Below are positions 6,120 to 12,976 of a stretch of 12,976 nucleotides of DNA, piece after piece; positions within the stretch are counted from its first letter, which is position 1; the number at the start of each line of letters is the position of its first letter. The DNA is from Anaerolineae bacterium (lineage in GTDB: Bacteria; Chloroflexota; Anaerolineae; 4572-78; J111): contig JAGRCC010000197.1 in NCBI GenBank assembly GCA_020433785.1, positions 1-12,976 of the forward strand. Reading direction: 5' to 3'. The notes beneath the pieces are model-generated. The model was not told the origin of the DNA. It saw only the letters and a list, made by a program, of their open reading frames with translations, and ran no database searches. Both the position numbers and the translations under genes were made by a program.

Positions 6120-9100
6120 ATGACCATGACCGACTCTACCGTCCTCCTCCAACGGCTGCGAGAAAGCCTCGATATATTGCAAAAGCAACGGACCTCAGAC
6201 GATGCCGATGTCTCTCTGCACGCCGAAATCGACGACCACCACAAAGCCATCACCCTCACCGAGCAACTCGCCACCGGCCACCTCACCGAGACCGACTGGC
6301 GCGAGCAGCTTCGCCCGCTGCTTGTCACCATCGAGGCACGTCAGGCCACCGAGGTGATTACCACCCTCAACATCGGCGGGGTTGACTTCAGCCACATCAG
6401 CGGCAGCACCATCACCACCGGCGATATCCATACCGAGACCACAGCCGGCGGCGATATCACCGGCGAGAATAAAACGACTCAATCAGCCCACGGCAGCTAC
6501 ATCGGCCAGGCCAGCGACGGGGGGACGGTCAACATCACCGTATACCAAACCCCGGAGATGGAGAAGGTTGAGGCCAAAGACGAATCACCCGCCCCCGGCG
6601 AGTCACCCTATAAGGGCCTGCAATATTTCGATGTGATCGACGCCGATCTCTTCTTTGGCCGGAAGGCGCTGACCGCCAAGCTGGTCAACCGTCTGAAAAC
6701 TAACAACTTCCTGGCCGTGGTCGGAGCCTCCGGCAGCGGTAAGTCCTCGCTGGTACGGGCGGGCCTGGTAGAGACCCTCCAACGCGGCGAGCCGCTCAGC
6801 GACGGCAGCCAGCCACCCAAGGACAGCCAAAGCTGGGCCTACCATCTCATCACGCCGACGGCCCACCCGCTCAAGGAGTTGGCTGCCAGCCTGACCCGCC
6901 ACAGCGAGTCGGTGCGAGACACCAGCATCCTAATCGATGACCTGACCGCCGATGCCCGCAGCCTGGACCTGGCCGTCCACCGCCTATTGAGCGACAAGCC
7001 GGCTAACCGCCTGCTGCTGCTGGTCGATCAGTTCGAGGAGCTGTTTACCCTCTGTAAAGACGAAGCCAAACGCCAAGCCTTTGTGGACAACCTCCTCACT
7101 GCCGTGGCCGAGCCGGACGGCCCGACGACTGTGGTCATCACTCTCCGGGCCGATTTCTACGCCCACTGCGGCCAGTATGAGCAGTTGCGCCTGCTGCTGG
7201 CCAAACAGCAAGAGTACATTGGTCCGATGAGTCAGACTGAACTGCGAGCTGCCATCGAACAGCCCGCCGAGCGCGGCGACTGGCAGCTTGAGCCTGGCTT
7301 GGTGGATCTGCTACTGGCTGATGTGGGCCGCGAACCCGGCGCGCTGCCTCTCCTGTCCCACGCCCTGCTAGAAACCTGGCAGCGCCGCCGGGTTCGGACG
7401 ATGACCCTAGCTGGCTACGCCCAAGCCGGCCGGGTGCAGGGGGCCATCGCCCACACCGCCGACCGGGTCTACCACGAGCTAACGCCGGAGCAGCAGCAAA
7501 TTGCCCGCAATGTTTTTTTGCGGTTGACCGAACTGGGTGAAGGCACCCAGGATACCCGCCGCCGGGTGGCGCTAGCCGAACTGATCCTCAAACCTGAACT
7601 GCGGTCTCAGGTGGAAAGCGTGCTCAAGACCCTAGCCGATGCCCGCCTGATCGCAACCTCTTCGGCCGTAGCGACTGCCGAAGAAACTGAGCCGCCCCGC
7701 TTAGACGAAAACGAAACCGCTCACGCCGAAGTCGCTCACGAAGCCCTGATCAGGGAGTGGCCTTTGCTAAGGGAGTGGCTGAACGAAGATAGGGAAGCAC
7801 TGCGTACCCACCGGCGCTTGGCGGAGTCAGCACAAGAGTGGAACGACAATGCCCGCGACCCGAGCTTTCTCTACCATGGCACTCGTTTGAAACAGGCTGA
7901 AGAGTGGGCTACCGCAGACGACAATTTGAACGCGTTAGAGCGGGCTTTTTTAGAGATGAGCATTACGGAGCGTAACCGCCTGGTCAGAGAGCAGGAAGAA
8001 CAACAGCAGCGCGAGTTGGAAGCAGTCCGTAAGTTGGCAACCGAGGCCGAAAAAAGAGCCGAGGAACAGACCATAGCTGCTAGGAAACTCAGGATACGAG
8101 CAAGATTGTTGGCAGTAATTGGGGCCGTAGCTGCAATTTTAGCAGTTTTTGCCATAATGATTGGAATACAATCAAACCAAAATGCTACTTTAGCCGAACA
8201 AGAAGCACACAAAGCTAAGTCTCGTGAATTGGCGGTAGCTGCTGAAGCTAATTTAGATAAAGATATTGGGTTAAGTGTAGCTTTAGGTGTATTCGCGATC
8301 TCAGAAGCTCACACAAAAGAGGCGAATGAGGCACTCAGAAAGGCTCTTCAGTCCTCAAGATTGCAATTTGTCTTGTCTGGACACGTAGGTCCGGTATACG
8401 ATGTAGCCTTCAGTTCAGACGGAGATAAACTTGCCACTACTGGCGAAGATGGCACTGTGAAAGTATGGGATGTGGTTTCTGGACAACAATTGCAGTCTCT
8501 ATCTACTGATAATAATATTTACGGAGCCGCATTCAATTCTGACGGAACGCTTTTAGCGATATCTGGTGGAGATGGCAAAGTTATCATTTGGGATATCTCA
8601 TCAGGACAGCAGAAACATGTTTGGAAAGCACATCCGGATACAATTTTCGATGTTGCTTTTAGTCCCAATGGGACCTATTTGGCAACTGCTAGTCAAGACA
8701 AATCAGCAAAGGTGTGGGATGTTAATTCAGAGCAAGAAATATTTGCTATTTCTAACCACATCACGAAGACAAGAACTGTTGCCTTCAGCCCAGATGATGT
8801 ATATCTAGCCGTTGCGTGGGATGATGGAAACGCTGAAATTTGGAGTACTACCACACACGAAAAGCTCCTGTCCTTGTCTGGTCATGAGGCGCCAATAAAT
8901 GATATTGAGTTTAGTCCTGATGGAGAATATTTGGTTACAGTGAGTGATGACAAAAAAATAATTTTCTGGAAGGTTACCTCTGGCCAAGTTGCTGGATTTT
9001 TTAGTGATACAAGCCCAGTTTATGGGGTGAGTTTTAGCCCTACAGGAATGTATTTTGTCACATCTAACCTTGATGGTGCCGTGAAACTTTGGGGAGTCAA

Positions 9101-10241
9101 TTCTCCGCAAGTATTGATAAACTTTTCTGAAGAATTGAATTATACAGATTCTGAAGATAATCGAATTTATGGGGTCGAATTTAGCCCGGATGGAACACGT
9201 ATAGCTACAAGTAGAAATGACGGCAAAACAAGAATCTGGGCTATTTATGGGAGTGAACCGATTGCGGTACTAGGTGGCCATACTGATAAAGTCCGGGATG
9301 TTGCCTTTAGTTTAGATGGACAGTACCTTGCTACCGCTAGCTGGGACAACACTGGAAAATTATGGAATGCTACTACTGGTGAAGAGTTATTGACATTGGA
9401 GGGGCATCAAGATGTACTTGTACACATCGTTTTCAACTCAAACAGCACACGTATACTTACTGCGAGTCGTGATGAGACTGCAAGAGTATGGGATACTGCA
9501 ACTGGTCGAGAGTTGTTAGCTTTATCTAGACATACTACCGGAGTTCACGATGTATCCTTTAGTCCTGACGAAACGTATACACTCACGACAGGTGTTGATG
9601 GAACTATTAAGAAATGGAACTCTGATTCTGGTGAGGAGATATCTACCTTTACTCCACATATTACGTTTACAGCACGCATTGCTTTTAGTCCAGATGGTAC
9701 GCGTTTGGCAACAGCAAGTTATGATGAAATAGCGGCGGTATGGAATACAACAACTTGGAAAAAACAACTAGTTTTCCAGGGTCATAATGCTGGAGTAGAT
9801 GGTGTCACATTTAGTCCCGACGGACAACGCCTGGCAACAGCTAGTCGGGATCATACAGCAAAAATTTGGGACGCTAATTCTGGCCAGGAGATATTCACTC
9901 TGTTTGGTCATTCATCATCTTTAGGAGATGTTGTATTTAGTCCAGATGGAGCGTACCTGGCTACAGCAAGTAAAGATAAGACGGCAAAAATCTGGGATGC
10001 CAATTACGGAACAGAATTACTAACTTTATTTGGTCACTTAGATGGTGTTAATGAATTAGCATTCAGTCCAGATGGAAAACATTTAGCTACAGCTGGTGGC
10101 GATGGCGTAGTGATTGTTCATACTTTGGATATTGATGAATTGAAGCAGTTGGCACTAAATCACTTACGACCACTAACAACTCAGGAGTGCAAAAAGTATC
10201 TACAGCAAGAGCCACCGTGTCTGCCACCTTTGCTGAAATAG
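6120..10241 (+). CDS. nSTAND1-type NTPase with one membrane segment and 14 WD40 repeats
   Basis: 1373 aa. No clear Shine-Dalgarno precedes the ATG at 6120; the ATG at 6126 is an alternative. In order: a helical N-terminal domain (1-75); a Gly/Thr-rich beta-prone stretch (78-142); SPYKGLQYFDVIDADLFFGR (162-181), the usual entry to nSTAND1; Walker A VGASGSGKSS (201-210); Walker B LLLLVDQFEELFT (298-310); a helical region to 655; a hydrophobic segment (661-683) preceded by RKLRIRAR; and 14 WD40 units whose W positions are near 783, 824, 866, 908, 950, 991, 1040, 1082, 1124, 1166, 1208, 1250, 1292 and, degenerate, 1334. Fourteen fits two seven-bladed propellers. The tail LTTQECKKYLQQEPPC is common in this family. 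The WD40 half has Cys only in that tail. The basic flank predicts the NTPase inside and the WD40 outside. GC falls sharply near 8,100, at the membrane segment. The family acts as ligand-sensing switches; the ligand is unknown. Confidence 0.88.
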   Translation: MTMTDSTVLLQRLRESLDILQKQRTSDDADVSLHAEIDDHHKAITLTEQLATGHLTETDWREQLRPLLVTIEARQATEVITTLNIGGVDFSHISGSTITTGDIHTETTAGGDITGENKTTQSAHGSYIGQASDGGTVNITVYQTPEMEKVEAKDESPAPGESPYKGLQYFDVIDADLFFGRKALTAKLVNRLKTNNFLAVVGASGSGKSSLVRAGLVETLQRGEPLSDGSQPPKDSQSWAYHLITPTAHPLKELAASLTRHSESVRDTSILIDDLTADARSLDLAVHRLLSDKPANRLLLLVDQFEELFTLCKDEAKRQAFVDNLLTAVAEPDGPTTVVITLRADFYAHCGQYEQLRLLLAKQQEYIGPMSQTELRAAIEQPAERGDWQLEPGLVDLLLADVGREPGALPLLSHALLETWQRRRVRTMTLAGYAQAGRVQGAIAHTADRVYHELTPEQQQIARNVFLRLTELGEGTQDTRRRVALAELILKPELRSQVESVLKTLADARLIATSSAVATAEETEPPRLDENETAHAEVAHEALIREWPLLREWLNEDREALRTHRRLAESAQEWNDNARDPSFLYHGTRLKQAEEWATADDNLNALERAFLEMSITERNRLVREQEEQQQRELEAVRKLATEAEKRAEEQTIAARKLRIRARLLAVIGAVAAILAVFAIMIGIQSNQNATLAEQEAHKAKSRELAVAAEANLDKDIGLSVALGVFAISEAHTKEANEALRKALQSSRLQFVLSGHVGPVYDVAFSSDGDKLATTGEDGTVKVWDVVSGQQLQSLSTDNNIYGAAFNSDGTLLAISGGDGKVIIWDISSGQQKHVWKAHPDTIFDVAFSPNGTYLATASQDKSAKVWDVNSEQEIFAISNHITKTRTVAFSPDDVYLAVAWDDGNAEIWSTTTHEKLLSLSGHEAPINDIEFSPDGEYLVTVSDDKKIIFWKVTSGQVAGFFSDTSPVYGVSFSPTGMYFVTSNLDGAVKLWGVNSPQVLINFSEELNYTDSEDNRIYGVEFSPDGTRIATSRNDGKTRIWAIYGSEPIAVLGGHTDKVRDVAFSLDGQYLATASWDNTGKLWNATTGEELLTLEGHQDVLVHIVFNSNSTRILTASRDETARVWDTATGRELLALSRHTTGVHDVSFSPDETYTLTTGVDGTIKKWNSDSGEEISTFTPHITFTARIAFSPDGTRLATASYDEIAAVWNTTTWKKQLVFQGHNAGVDGVTFSPDGQRLATASRDHTAKIWDANSGQEIFTLFGHSSSLGDVVFSPDGAYLATASKDKTAKIWDANYGTELLTLFGHLDGVNELAFSPDGKHLATAGGDGVVIVHTLDIDELKQLALNHLRPLTTQECKKYLQQEPPCLPPLLK

Positions 10242-10267
10242 ATTAGCAAATCACAAACGGGTGTATT

Positions 10268-10960
10268 ATGCACAATAATAGTCGTTTTATAATTTTCCTA
10301 TGGTTCGTGATTTTGGTCTTTATACCGATTGGTACATTGGCCCAAGAAGAAGTGAATACGATGGCTTGCGAGTTTGATGTTGTAGTACAATCTGATGATT
10401 TGTTATCTAAAATAGCTGATAAATTCTTAGGTAATCCCCTAGCTTATCTAACAATCGTAGATGCGACTAATGCAAAGTCTATACGCGATTTAACATATCC
10501 CAAAATCGAAGATTCAGATGTTATCGAACCTGGTTGGAAGTTGTGTATTCCGTATTTTGAAGATGCCCAATCCCTTTTGAAAATAGATAAAGTCCTAGGT
10601 ATCCCAGTTCCAAAACCGATTGATTATAATGCAGTACAATTTATTTGGGAGTGGGAAGGCAAGGAGTTAGTTGCTAATCAAGATTGGTATTTTGATATAA
10701 AAATCTATAACTCGTTTAATGCCCCATTTTCTTACGATACACTCATCGCCGATCCAACTGATTCAAAAAAAACTCAATATTTCAATGGGAAATGGTATTC
10801 AGAACTACGAACCAATTTTCAGGGCTGTGGTTACTGGGCTGTTCAAATAGCAAAACGAGATGCATCAGGTAATTTTGAGAAACATATCTCTCCAGAAAGC
10901 AAACGGGTGAAGGTGGGGCCTTGTGAAGGTGGTAGTACCTTTTCAAGTCCTATTCGGTGA
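10268..10960 (+). CDS. Secreted LysM-domain protein
   Basis: 230 aa, starting 26 bp after the WD40-STAND stop, likely in the same transcript; the ribosome site is weak. A signal peptide is visible: FIIFLWFVILVFIPIGTLA, cleavage probable after Ala25. Residues 34-95 form a LysM-like unit: a VVVQSDDLLSKIADKFLGNP start, ATNAK in the middle, IEPGWKLCIP at the end. LysM binds peptidoglycan or related glycans. Residues 120-217 look like an Ig-like beta domain (FIWEWEGKELVANQDWYFDIKIYN...). Four cysteines in the mature part (34, 93, 187, 219) could form two disulfides, fitting an extracellular protein. Low GC like the WD40 half upstream. Being exported, it is most simply a partner or ligand holder for the outward WD40 domain; that is inference. 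Confidence 0.8.
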   Translation: MHNNSRFIIFLWFVILVFIPIGTLAQEEVNTMACEFDVVVQSDDLLSKIADKFLGNPLAYLTIVDATNAKSIRDLTYPKIEDSDVIEPGWKLCIPYFEDAQSLLKIDKVLGIPVPKPIDYNAVQFIWEWEGKELVANQDWYFDIKIYNSFNAPFSYDTLIADPTDSKKTQYFNGKWYSELRTNFQGCGYWAVQIAKRDASGNFEKHISPESKRVKVGPCEGGSTFSSPIR

Positions 10961-11117
10961 CTATTTGTTGAGTTAATAATGTTGTAAATTCGTTAGAGTG
11001 CATTCAGGTAAACCTGATGACCAACTAAACTGGCAGTCCATTCCCTATACCGGTGATTTTTAGTTCCTGGGTGGTGATAAAAGTTGAAGTGTCAACAAAA
11101 AACTATACCCAACGAAT
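10961..11117. other. AT-rich spacer after the LysM gene
   Basis: No gene seen. It holds a small palindrome, TCAGGT-AA-ACCTGA (11004-11017), that could be an operator or a short hairpin. I see no convincing rho-independent terminator for the LysM operon here. Confidence 0.4.
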
Positions 11118-11340
11118 ATGACCTATAACCAATAGGCTATTAAATTGATTCCGTCAGCCAAACCAAGCGGACTATCGCGCAGCCTGGATATGTACAAGTG
11201 TATCAATACCATCCTATATGTTGTAGTCGGTGGCATCCAATGGCGGATGTTGTCGAAAGACTATGCAATATGGCACAGCATGTACTATTGAACATGGTGT
11301 GACGACGGATCTACGACAGAAGCCTCAGAGCCGCTATTGA
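11118..11340 (+). pseudogene. Decayed IS5-type transposase N-terminus
   Basis: The frame beginning ATG at 11118 reads MTYNQ, stop (11133-11135), then AIKLIPSAKPSGLSRSLD...INTILYVVVGGIQWRMLSKDYAIWHSMYY, stop (11289-11291), TWCDDGS. This follows the N-terminal domain of IS5-family transposases (PAKPGGRPR.VD, NAIFYVLRTGCQWRMLP.DFPPW.TVYYYF..WRDDG). Two in-frame stops, a shortened N-terminus and the missing DDE catalytic part make it a dead remnant. It marks past insertion at the border between the STAND modules and the restriction locus. Confidence 0.75.
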
Positions 11341-11423
11341 GGTGACCGGCACTTTCTCCTAAAAGCGCAAGTTCGTTTTGAAAATTCACAGGCTCAAGCT
11401 CGACCAATAAGTGCCGGTCACCT
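11340..11423. mobile_element. MITE-like element with perfect 15-bp inverted repeats
   Basis: AGGTGACCGGCACTT (11340-11354) is repeated inverted at 11409-11423, with a 54-bp spacer that codes for nothing visible. The outer length is 84 bp. It touches the transposase remnant and ends 30 bp before hsdM. No target-site duplication is evident. It may be a non-autonomous element, the fused ends of an insertion sequence, or a long hairpin in the hsdM leader. Confidence 0.6.
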
Positions 11424-11453
11424 TGCTCAATCTATCATGGAGTATACCTTTTA

Positions 11454-12976
11454 ATGAACCACACCACCCATAACCGAATTGTCAGCTTCATCTGGAATAT
11501 TGCCGATGACGTGCTGCGGGATGTGTATGTGCGCGGGAAATATCGCGATGTGATCTTGCCGATGACGGTCATCCGGCGGCTGGATGTGCTGCTGGAGCCG
11601 ACGAAAGAGGCGGTGCTGCAAATGAAGGCGTCGCTGGATGCGGCGGGGATTGCTAACCAGGAAGCGCCGCTGCGGGCGGCGGCCGGGCAGGCGTTTTATA
11701 ATACCTCGTCGTTTACCCTGCGCAGTCTGCTCGATAGCCCCAAGCAGCTTCGCCAGAATTTTAAGGCTTATCTGGATGGCTACAGCCACAACGTCGAGGA
11801 GATCATCACCAAGTTCGACTTTTACAACCAACTGCGCAAGTTGAGCGAGGCCGATGTGCTGGGCTATCTCATCGAGAAGTTCATCGACCCGACCATCAAC
11901 CTTAGCCCCAACCCGGTGCTGAACGGCGACGGCAGTGTCAAACTGCCCGGCCTGGACAACCACGGCATGGGCTACGTTTTCGAGGAGCTGATCCGCCGCT
12001 TTAACGAAGAGAACAACGAGGAGGCCGGGGAGCACTTTACCCCGCGCGAGGTGGTCCGGCTGATGGCCAACCTGGTGCTGCGACCGGTGGCCGACCAGAT
12101 CGAGGACAGCAGCTACCTGGTTTACGACTGCGCCTGCGGCACCGGCGGCATGCTGACCGTGGCCGAAACGGTGCTGACCGAGCAGGCCCAGGCGCACGGC
12201 AAATCGGTCTCCATTCACCTGTTTGGGCAGGAGATCAACCCCGAAACCTACGCCATCTGCAAGGCCGACCTGCTGATTAAGGGCGAGGGCGAGCAGGCCG
12301 ACAACATCGCCTTTGGCTCCACCCTGTCGGCCGATGCCTATCCGGGCCGCGAGTTCCATTTTATGCTGGCCAATCCGCCCTACGGCAAAAGCTGGAAAAC
12401 CGACCTGGAGCGGCTGTCCGGCGGCAACAAAAAGGATATGGCCGACCCCCGCTTTGTCTTTGCCTACGGCGACGACCCGGAGTTCAGCCTGGTCACCCGC
12501 TCGTCGGATGGGCAGTTGATGTTTCTGGTCAATATGCTCAGCAAGATGAAAGCGCCGCAGAACTCGCCCTTTGGGGCGCGGCTGGCCACGGTTCACAACG
12601 GCTCGTCCCTCTTTACCGGCGACGCCGGCCAGGGCGAGTCGAACATCCGGCGCTGGATTATCGAGAACGATTGGCTGGAGGCGATCATCGCCCTGCCGCT
12701 GAATATGTTTTACAACACCGGCATCGCCACCTACATTTGGGTGCTGACCAACAAAAAGCCGGCCCACCGCCGGGGCCAGGCGCAGTTGATCGACGCCACC
12801 AACTGGTACCGCAAGCTGCGCAAAAACCTGGGCCAGAAGAACTGCGAGCTGGCCCCCGACGATATCCGACGCATCAGCGATGCCTTTTTGGACTTTGCCG
12901 AGAGCGAGCAGTCCAAGATTTTCCCCAACGAAGCCTTTGGCTACTGGAAGATCACCGTCGAGCGCCCGCTGCGGCT
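11454..12976 (+). CDS. hsdM: Type I restriction-modification DNA methyltransferase subunit (partial, 3' cut)
   Basis: The ATG at 11454 follows GGAG (11439-11442) by 11 nt; 507 codons are visible before the window ends. HsdM makes the adenine-modifying part of a type I restriction complex with HsdS and HsdR. Seen: an HsdM N-terminal helical domain (IVSFIWNIADDVLRDVYVRG, residues 9-28, and following), the EHFTPREVV segment (193-201), motif I DCACGTGG (225-232; the usual form is DPACGTGG), and the catalytic NPPY (307-310), followed by GESNIRRWIIENDWLEAIIALP (394-415) and TGIATYIWVL. The Cys in place of the usual Pro in motif I should be tolerated. GC-rich, unlike the STAND modules upstream. hsdS and hsdR would be expected beyond the right edge. 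Confidence 0.93.
   Translation, partial: MNHTTHNRIVSFIWNIADDVLRDVYVRGKYRDVILPMTVIRRLDVLLEPTKEAVLQMKASLDAAGIANQEAPLRAAAGQAFYNTSSFTLRSLLDSPKQLRQNFKAYLDGYSHNVEEIITKFDFYNQLRKLSEADVLGYLIEKFIDPTINLSPNPVLNGDGSVKLPGLDNHGMGYVFEELIRRFNEENNEEAGEHFTPREVVRLMANLVLRPVADQIEDSSYLVYDCACGTGGMLTVAETVLTEQAQAHGKSVSIHLFGQEINPETYAICKADLLIKGEGEQADNIAFGSTLSADAYPGREFHFMLANPPYGKSWKTDLERLSGGNKKDMADPRFVFAYGDDPEFSLVTRSSDGQLMFLVNMLSKMKAPQNSPFGARLATVHNGSSLFTGDAGQGESNIRRWIIENDWLEAIIALPLNMFYNTGIATYIWVLTNKKPAHRRGQAQLIDATNWYRKLRKNLGQKNCELAPDDIRRISDAFLDFAESEQSKIFPNEAFGYWKITVERPLR

Noticed and set aside
6195..6482. Minus-strand frame opposite the N-terminus of the WD40-STAND
   Set aside because: Gly/Val/Ala-rich antisense shadow of a GC-rich coding region; no ribosome site or family resemblance.
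8360..10135. Periodic DNA repeats in the WD40 region as a CRISPR or satellite array
   Set aside because: The periodicity (about 126 bp) is the WD40 protein repeat; the reading frame is continuous and the DNA units are diverged.
11451..12767. Long minus-strand reading frame of 438 codons
   Set aside because: The plus strand reads as HsdM with ordered family motifs (EHFTPREVV, CACGTGG, NPPY). The minus frame is low-complexity Gly/Gln/Val/Ala text typical of the antisense of a GC-rich gene.

Overview
The window looks like an accessory (defence-island-like) stretch of a bacterial chromosome. The protein families present are multi-domain STAND NTPases with WD40 or TPR tails, a LysM secreted protein, a type I restriction gene and a widespread small 'GD-x-Y-N' tagged helical protein. 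This mixture is one I associate with filamentous or monoderm Chloroflexota (Anaerolineae-like). That assignment is inference from family resemblance; no taxonomic marker is present.

Layout. (1) 1-1049: the end of a RecB/UvrD-type helicase-nuclease whose PD-(D/E)XK domain is split over two ORFs overlapping by ATGA. (2) 1119-1978: a twin GIY-YIG protein broken by one apparent single-base deletion near 1370. (3) 1979-5853: a regulatory element, then a NACHT NTPase with about nine membrane segments and C-terminal TPRs, then a small helical protein that shares its N-terminal motif with the NACHT protein. (4) 5854-10960: a second copy of the same regulatory element, then an nSTAND1-type NTPase with one membrane segment and 14 WD40 repeats, then a secreted LysM protein. 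(5) 10961-11453: intergenic DNA with a decayed IS5-type transposase and an 84-bp MITE-like inverted-repeat element. (6) 11454-end: the start of a type I restriction-modification methyltransferase (HsdM), cut by the window edge.

The most interesting signal is the regulatory element found before each STAND gene (about 2107-2241 and 5927-6081). In each copy a near-consensus minus-strand promoter (TTGACC, 17 bp, extended TGC-TAAGAT) faces a plus-strand promoter (TTGT.., then GATA-A/C-AAT). Between them lies a predicted small minus-strand RNA of about 65-80 nt, made of a short hairpin followed by a rho-independent terminator. The overall plan is kept while most of the sequence differs, and in both copies the closing pair of the first hairpin is G-U on the minus RNA but A-C on the plus RNA. 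If both promoters work, the small RNA is a cis-antisense RNA to the leader of the STAND mRNA, resembling CopA/CopT or RNAI/RNAII logic.

A second theme is topology. By the positive-inside rule, both STAND proteins would keep the NTPase in the cytoplasm and place their repeat (sensor-like) domain, TPR or WD40, outside the membrane, where the LysM protein would also sit. In the WD40 protein, base composition changes abruptly at about 8,100, at the membrane segment, which suggests that the outward-facing half was exchanged by recombination. Both STAND genes are followed after exactly 26 bp by a smaller partner gene. I read the region as two copies of a 'sRNA - membrane STAND - partner' module inserted between the nuclease genes and a restriction locus. 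A defence role is inference.
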